Part shown: piece after piece, positions 4,927 through 7,097 of the stretch | How the letters are laid out: each line of letters starts with the position of its first letter | How positions within the stretch are numbered: position 1 is the first letter of the stretch | Source of the DNA: Gemmatimonadota bacterium | GTDB taxonomy: Bacteria; Latescibacterota; UBA2968; UBA8231 | Assembly: GCA_026706165.1 (NCBI GenBank) | Contig: JAPOZF010000593.1 | Location: 1 to 7,097, forward strand | Length of the DNA stretch: 7,097 nt | Direction of reading: 5' to 3' | Translations under genes and position numbers: made by a program | Notes under the pieces: model-generated | What the model saw: the letters and a program-made list of their open reading frames with translations, nothing else | What the model was told of the DNA's origin: nothing | Databases searched by the model: none

Positions 4927-6180
4927 ATGGCCATGCGGGGACCGGAAGTCATCGTCATCGGCGCCGGCCAGGCCGGGCTTTCCACCAGCTACTTCCTCTC
5001 CGGCCACGGCCTGGATCATGTTGTCCTGGACCGGGGGACCCTGGCGAGCAGCTGGGTGGAGCGGCGGTGGGAGAGCTTCACGCTGGTAACCCCGAACTGG
5101 ACCGTCCGGCTGCCCGGAGCCGAGTATCGCGACGCGGACCCGAACGGCTTCATGCGCCGGGGCGACATCGCGGCCTACATGGGACGGTGGGCGAAGAGCT
5201 TCGATTGCCCGGTAAGGACAGGGACCGAGGCGACCGGACTCGGCCCGGGACGGGACGGACGGTTCCGCGTCGATACGAGCGACGGGCCCCTGGAAGCCTC
5301 GGCGGTCGTCGTGGCCACCGGGTCGTTGCAGACGCCACGTCGCCCGCGGCTTGCCGACTTCCTCTCGCCGCGTATCCAGCAACTCGACGCGGAAACATAC
5401 AAGAATCCCGAAGACCTCGACCCGGGGCCGTCCTGGTGGTCGGTTCCGGCCAGACGGGAGGACAGATCGCCGATGAATTGCGGCTCTCGGGCCGAAGGGT
5501 GCTGCTGAGCGCCGGCAGCGGGGGGCGCGTGCCGCGGCGCTATCGCGGGCGCGATTTTGTCGAGTGGTTCGTGGAACTCGGCTACTTCGACCGGACTCCG
5601 GACATGCTGGACCATCCGTCCCAGCGGTTCGGGCGGAAGTCCAGGCCAGCGGCCGCGATGGGGGGCGGACGATCAGCCCGCACATTTTTCGTCGCGACGG
5701 GGTCCAATTGCTCGGAAAGCTGACGGCCGCCGACAATGAGAAGGTCCGGTTCGCCGACGACCTTCAGACGAACATGGCGAACGCGGACAGCTTCTCCCGC
5801 TCGTTTCGGGAGGGCGTGGACGCACTGGTGGCGAGGAAGGGCATCGATGCGCCCCTGCCGACGGCGGAGGAGCTCGAAGGGGAGCCGCCCGAGGACGAGC
5901 CGCCGCCGCCGCACGTTCCTGCGCTGGACCTCCGGAAGGAGAACGTCATACCGTGGTATGGGCGACGGGGTTCTCTTTCGACTTCTCCTGGATCGATTTT
6001 CCCGTGCTTGACGGCATGGGGTATCCGGTGACCGACCGGGGTGCGACCTCAGTGCCGGGCCCTTATTTCATGGGTCTCAACTGGATGGTGAAACGCAAGT
6101 CCGGCCTGCTCTACGGCGTCGGCGAGGACGCGCGGCATGTGGCCGACCGCATCCTGGAATATATGAACTCCCGCCGCTGA
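4927..6180 (+). pseudogene. Flavin-dependent monooxygenase (COG2072/MSMEG_0569-like), frameshifted
   Basis: The enzyme class uses FAD and NADPH to oxygenate small substrates. From ATG 4927 the first frame gives the FAD Rossmann motif GAGQAG (residues 12-17), LVTPNWTVRLPG and VVVATGS. Near 5424-5427 the frame must change to reach the second, NADPH-binding Rossmann motif VLVVGSGQTGGQIADEL, then RRYRGRDFVEWFVELGYFD. A second change near 5641 reaches GGRTISPHIFRRDGVQLLGKL and PPPPHVPALDL. A third near 5948 reaches VVWATGFSFDFSWIDFPVLD and ends LEYMNSRR. Each change equals one missing base; restoring three bases would give about 418 residues, a full-length member. Either the gene died recently or the sequence has errors. 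It lies 29 bases after the DUF924 fusion (overlapping by 4 if TTG 4894 is used), implying cotranscription. The substrate is unknown. Confidence 0.75.
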
Positions 6181-6196
6181 CCGCCGCCCCGGGCGT

Positions 6197-6490
6197 TCAG
6201 TCGCGTATCCAGCCGGGGCCCTAGAGATTGAGGGTGCGCTTCTCCGCCGGTCAATGGCGGGGTGCCATCTCGCGCGGCATGTGCTCGATCTCGGCCGAGA
6301 GCTCGACCGGGTCGCCATGCGGGTCCCGGATCATGAAGAACAGGTTGTTACCGGGGCCGTGGCAGCCGGTCATCGCCCGGATGCGCCTAGCCGGATCGGC
6401 TGCCGTCGCATCGCTCGCGCATTCGGGTTCTGCAAGGATAATGACTGTGTCGAGTTCTTTCCGCGCAGCCTCGATGTCGTCATGGAGGTT
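6197..6490 (-). pseudogene. VOC (glyoxalase/dioxygenase superfamily) remnant
   Basis: The minus strand reads in one frame: DDIEAARKEL near 6455-6485, then HGPGNNLFFMIRDPHGDPV, ELSAEIEHMPREMAPRH, a TGA (6251-6253), PAEKRTLNL, a TAG (6221-6223) and GPGWIRD ending at TGA 6197-6199. The NNLFF-IRDPHG-PVE(L/I) pattern is the metal-ligand-bearing C-terminal half of vicinal-oxygen-chelate enzymes, with the final Glu as expected ligand. In relatives I recall, the two internal stops occupy Trp positions (RHW...TLNLW). The N-terminal half is absent: the frame is blocked by TAA at 6581-6583 and the sequence before about 6490 is not VOC-like. It is convergent with the monooxygenase, with only 16 bases between their ends. 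Presumed inactive. Confidence 0.65.
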
Positions 6491-6639
6491 CCTGCGCCCC
6501 AGGGCACGGAAACACTCGTCTGGAGCCGCTCGCCGGGAAGGGGAACGTTGCTGTCCTCCGAACGCGTTGGAAATACGCCCTTAGTCCGGCATCGGGTTCG
6601 TTTCGCCGGCGAGATGGGGAAACACCCAGCCGGGGAGTC
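6491..6639. other. Gap between VOC remnant and right-edge gene
   Basis: No gene is supported. A minus-strand frame through here (6581-6769) overlaps the right-edge gene out of frame and ends GWVFPHLAGETNPMPD; nothing supports its translation. Confidence 0.3.
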
Positions 6640-7097
6640 TCACGGAGACATTCCCCGGCCTTCGGAGCGGTCGATGCGCTGTGTTTGTTCTTGTTGCTGC
6701 GCCTGCCGGGGCGCCTGTACAGGCTTCGGCGGGTTGAGGATGCGCTCGCGGCGCGCTTCGTCGCTCCACTCGGCGCGGAAGCAGCCGCGGGCGGTGACAG
6801 CCGCCACCGTCCTCTCGATCACGCTGCCCGGCTCGGGCGCGCCGGGACCGGAGGCGTCCAAGACCTCGAGCTCCAGTCTGGCGCCGCCGTAGAGGATGTC
6901 GTCGACTTGCGCCTTCACCCTGGCCTCAATTGTGCGGACCTGGCCATCTTCCCCGGCGTCCTCGGTCCAGGCGATGCGGTCGCCGCGGACCGGTTCCGTG
7001 CAGGGCAGCCGGTAGAAGGCCGATGGCACGGACTCATGCCGTGCCAGTTCCAGCTCCCGCAGTCCCTCGTCGGCCCAGGCGGCGCGGACGCAGTCGG
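6640..7097 (-). CDS. Unidentified protein, 5' end beyond window
   Basis: The minus-strand frame is open from the right edge to TGA at 6640-6642, giving at least 151 residues; a GTG at 7027-7029 is possible but the upstream residues read just as well, so I treat it as truncated by the window. The visible protein has a Cys-containing segment DCVRAAWADEGLREL at its start and a similar one, GCFRAEWSDEARRE, about 90 residues later, suggesting an internal repeat. Between them is a beta-rich section (DRIAWTED, RTIEARVKAQVD, RLELEVLDASG). The tail is Pro/Gln-rich and low complexity (QAPRQAQQQEQTQ), probably disordered. There is no signal peptide or membrane segment in the visible part. I do not recognise the family and assign no function. 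Confidence 0.6.
   Translation of the reverse strand, partial: DCVRAAWADEGLRELELARHESVPSAFYRLPCTEPVRGDRIAWTEDAGEDGQVRTIEARVKAQVDDILYGGARLELEVLDASGPGAPEPGSVIERTVAAVTARGCFRAEWSDEARRERILNPPKPVQAPRQAQQQEQTQRIDRSEGRGMSP

Noticed and set aside
4921..5736. 271-codon minus-strand frame opposite the monooxygenase
   Set aside because: Antisense shadow; the plus strand has two Rossmann motifs.
6221..6253. TGA and TAG read as Trp (alternative genetic code or recoding)
   Set aside because: TGA and TAG serve as normal stops elsewhere in the window, and no known code reads both as Trp; decay is simpler.
6254..6892. 212-codon plus-strand frame
   Set aside because: Lies antisense to the VOC remnant and the right-edge gene; its start is the mirror of the VOC motif and no domain is visible.
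1..7097. Search by eye for CRISPR arrays, tRNA/rRNA genes and IS-element ends
   Set aside because: No regularly spaced repeats, cloverleaf-like sequence, transposase motif or paired terminal inverted repeats were found.

Overview
The window is GC-rich almost throughout, with strong G/C bias at third codon positions. The recognisable proteins look alphaproteobacterial, probably Rhodospirillales- or Rhizobiales-like; that placement is inferred from sequence style, not from a marker gene. No rRNA, tRNA, CRISPR array or intact transposase is visible. The impression is of an accessory region: small plasmid/ICE-type genes at the left, then a stretch where many genes are broken.

Left block (1-2018, plus strand). 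After a noticeably AT-richer first ~160 bases lie three tightly packed small genes (194-577, 585-914, 911-1360). All look like ribbon-helix-helix (RHH) DNA-binding proteins of the relaxosome-accessory (MobC-like) kind, and the second and third share a near-identical motif after the DNA-binding part. No relaxase gene follows in the window. A conserved-looking small hypothetical protein (1533-2018) comes next.

Middle block (2019-3349). This holds no intact gene. It contains a frameshifted C-terminal beta-barrel remnant of an autotransporter (2153-2698), the C-terminal tail of a DJ-1/PfpI (isonitrile-hydratase-like) protein (2762-2959), and an AT-rich patch plus an 11-G homopolymer just before the next gene.

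Right block (3326-6180, plus strand). A large unusual protein joins an N-terminal DUF924 domain, through a ~180-residue unknown middle, to a C-terminal GHKL ATPase domain of the RsbW/SpoIIAB (anti-sigma) type that lacks the N-box asparagine. No canonical start codon lies where the family should begin; an ATC sits there instead, 5 bases after a strong ribosome binding site built on the G-run. Directly downstream is a flavin-dependent monooxygenase (COG2072/MSMEG_0569-like). It is complete end to end but needs three single-base corrections to read through.

Convergent right end (minus strand). A glyoxalase/VOC-family remnant (6197-6490) has two stops where Trp codons are expected. An unidentified gene runs off the right edge (6640-7097).

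Taken together, this looks like a decaying accessory island. The substitution-type nonsense codons in the VOC remnant and the missing flanks of the autotransporter and DJ-1 pieces argue for real decay. The three one-base deletions in the monooxygenase, and the G-run, could partly be sequence errors. The most unusual gene is the DUF924-GHKL fusion; the most system-like unit is the triple RHH operon.
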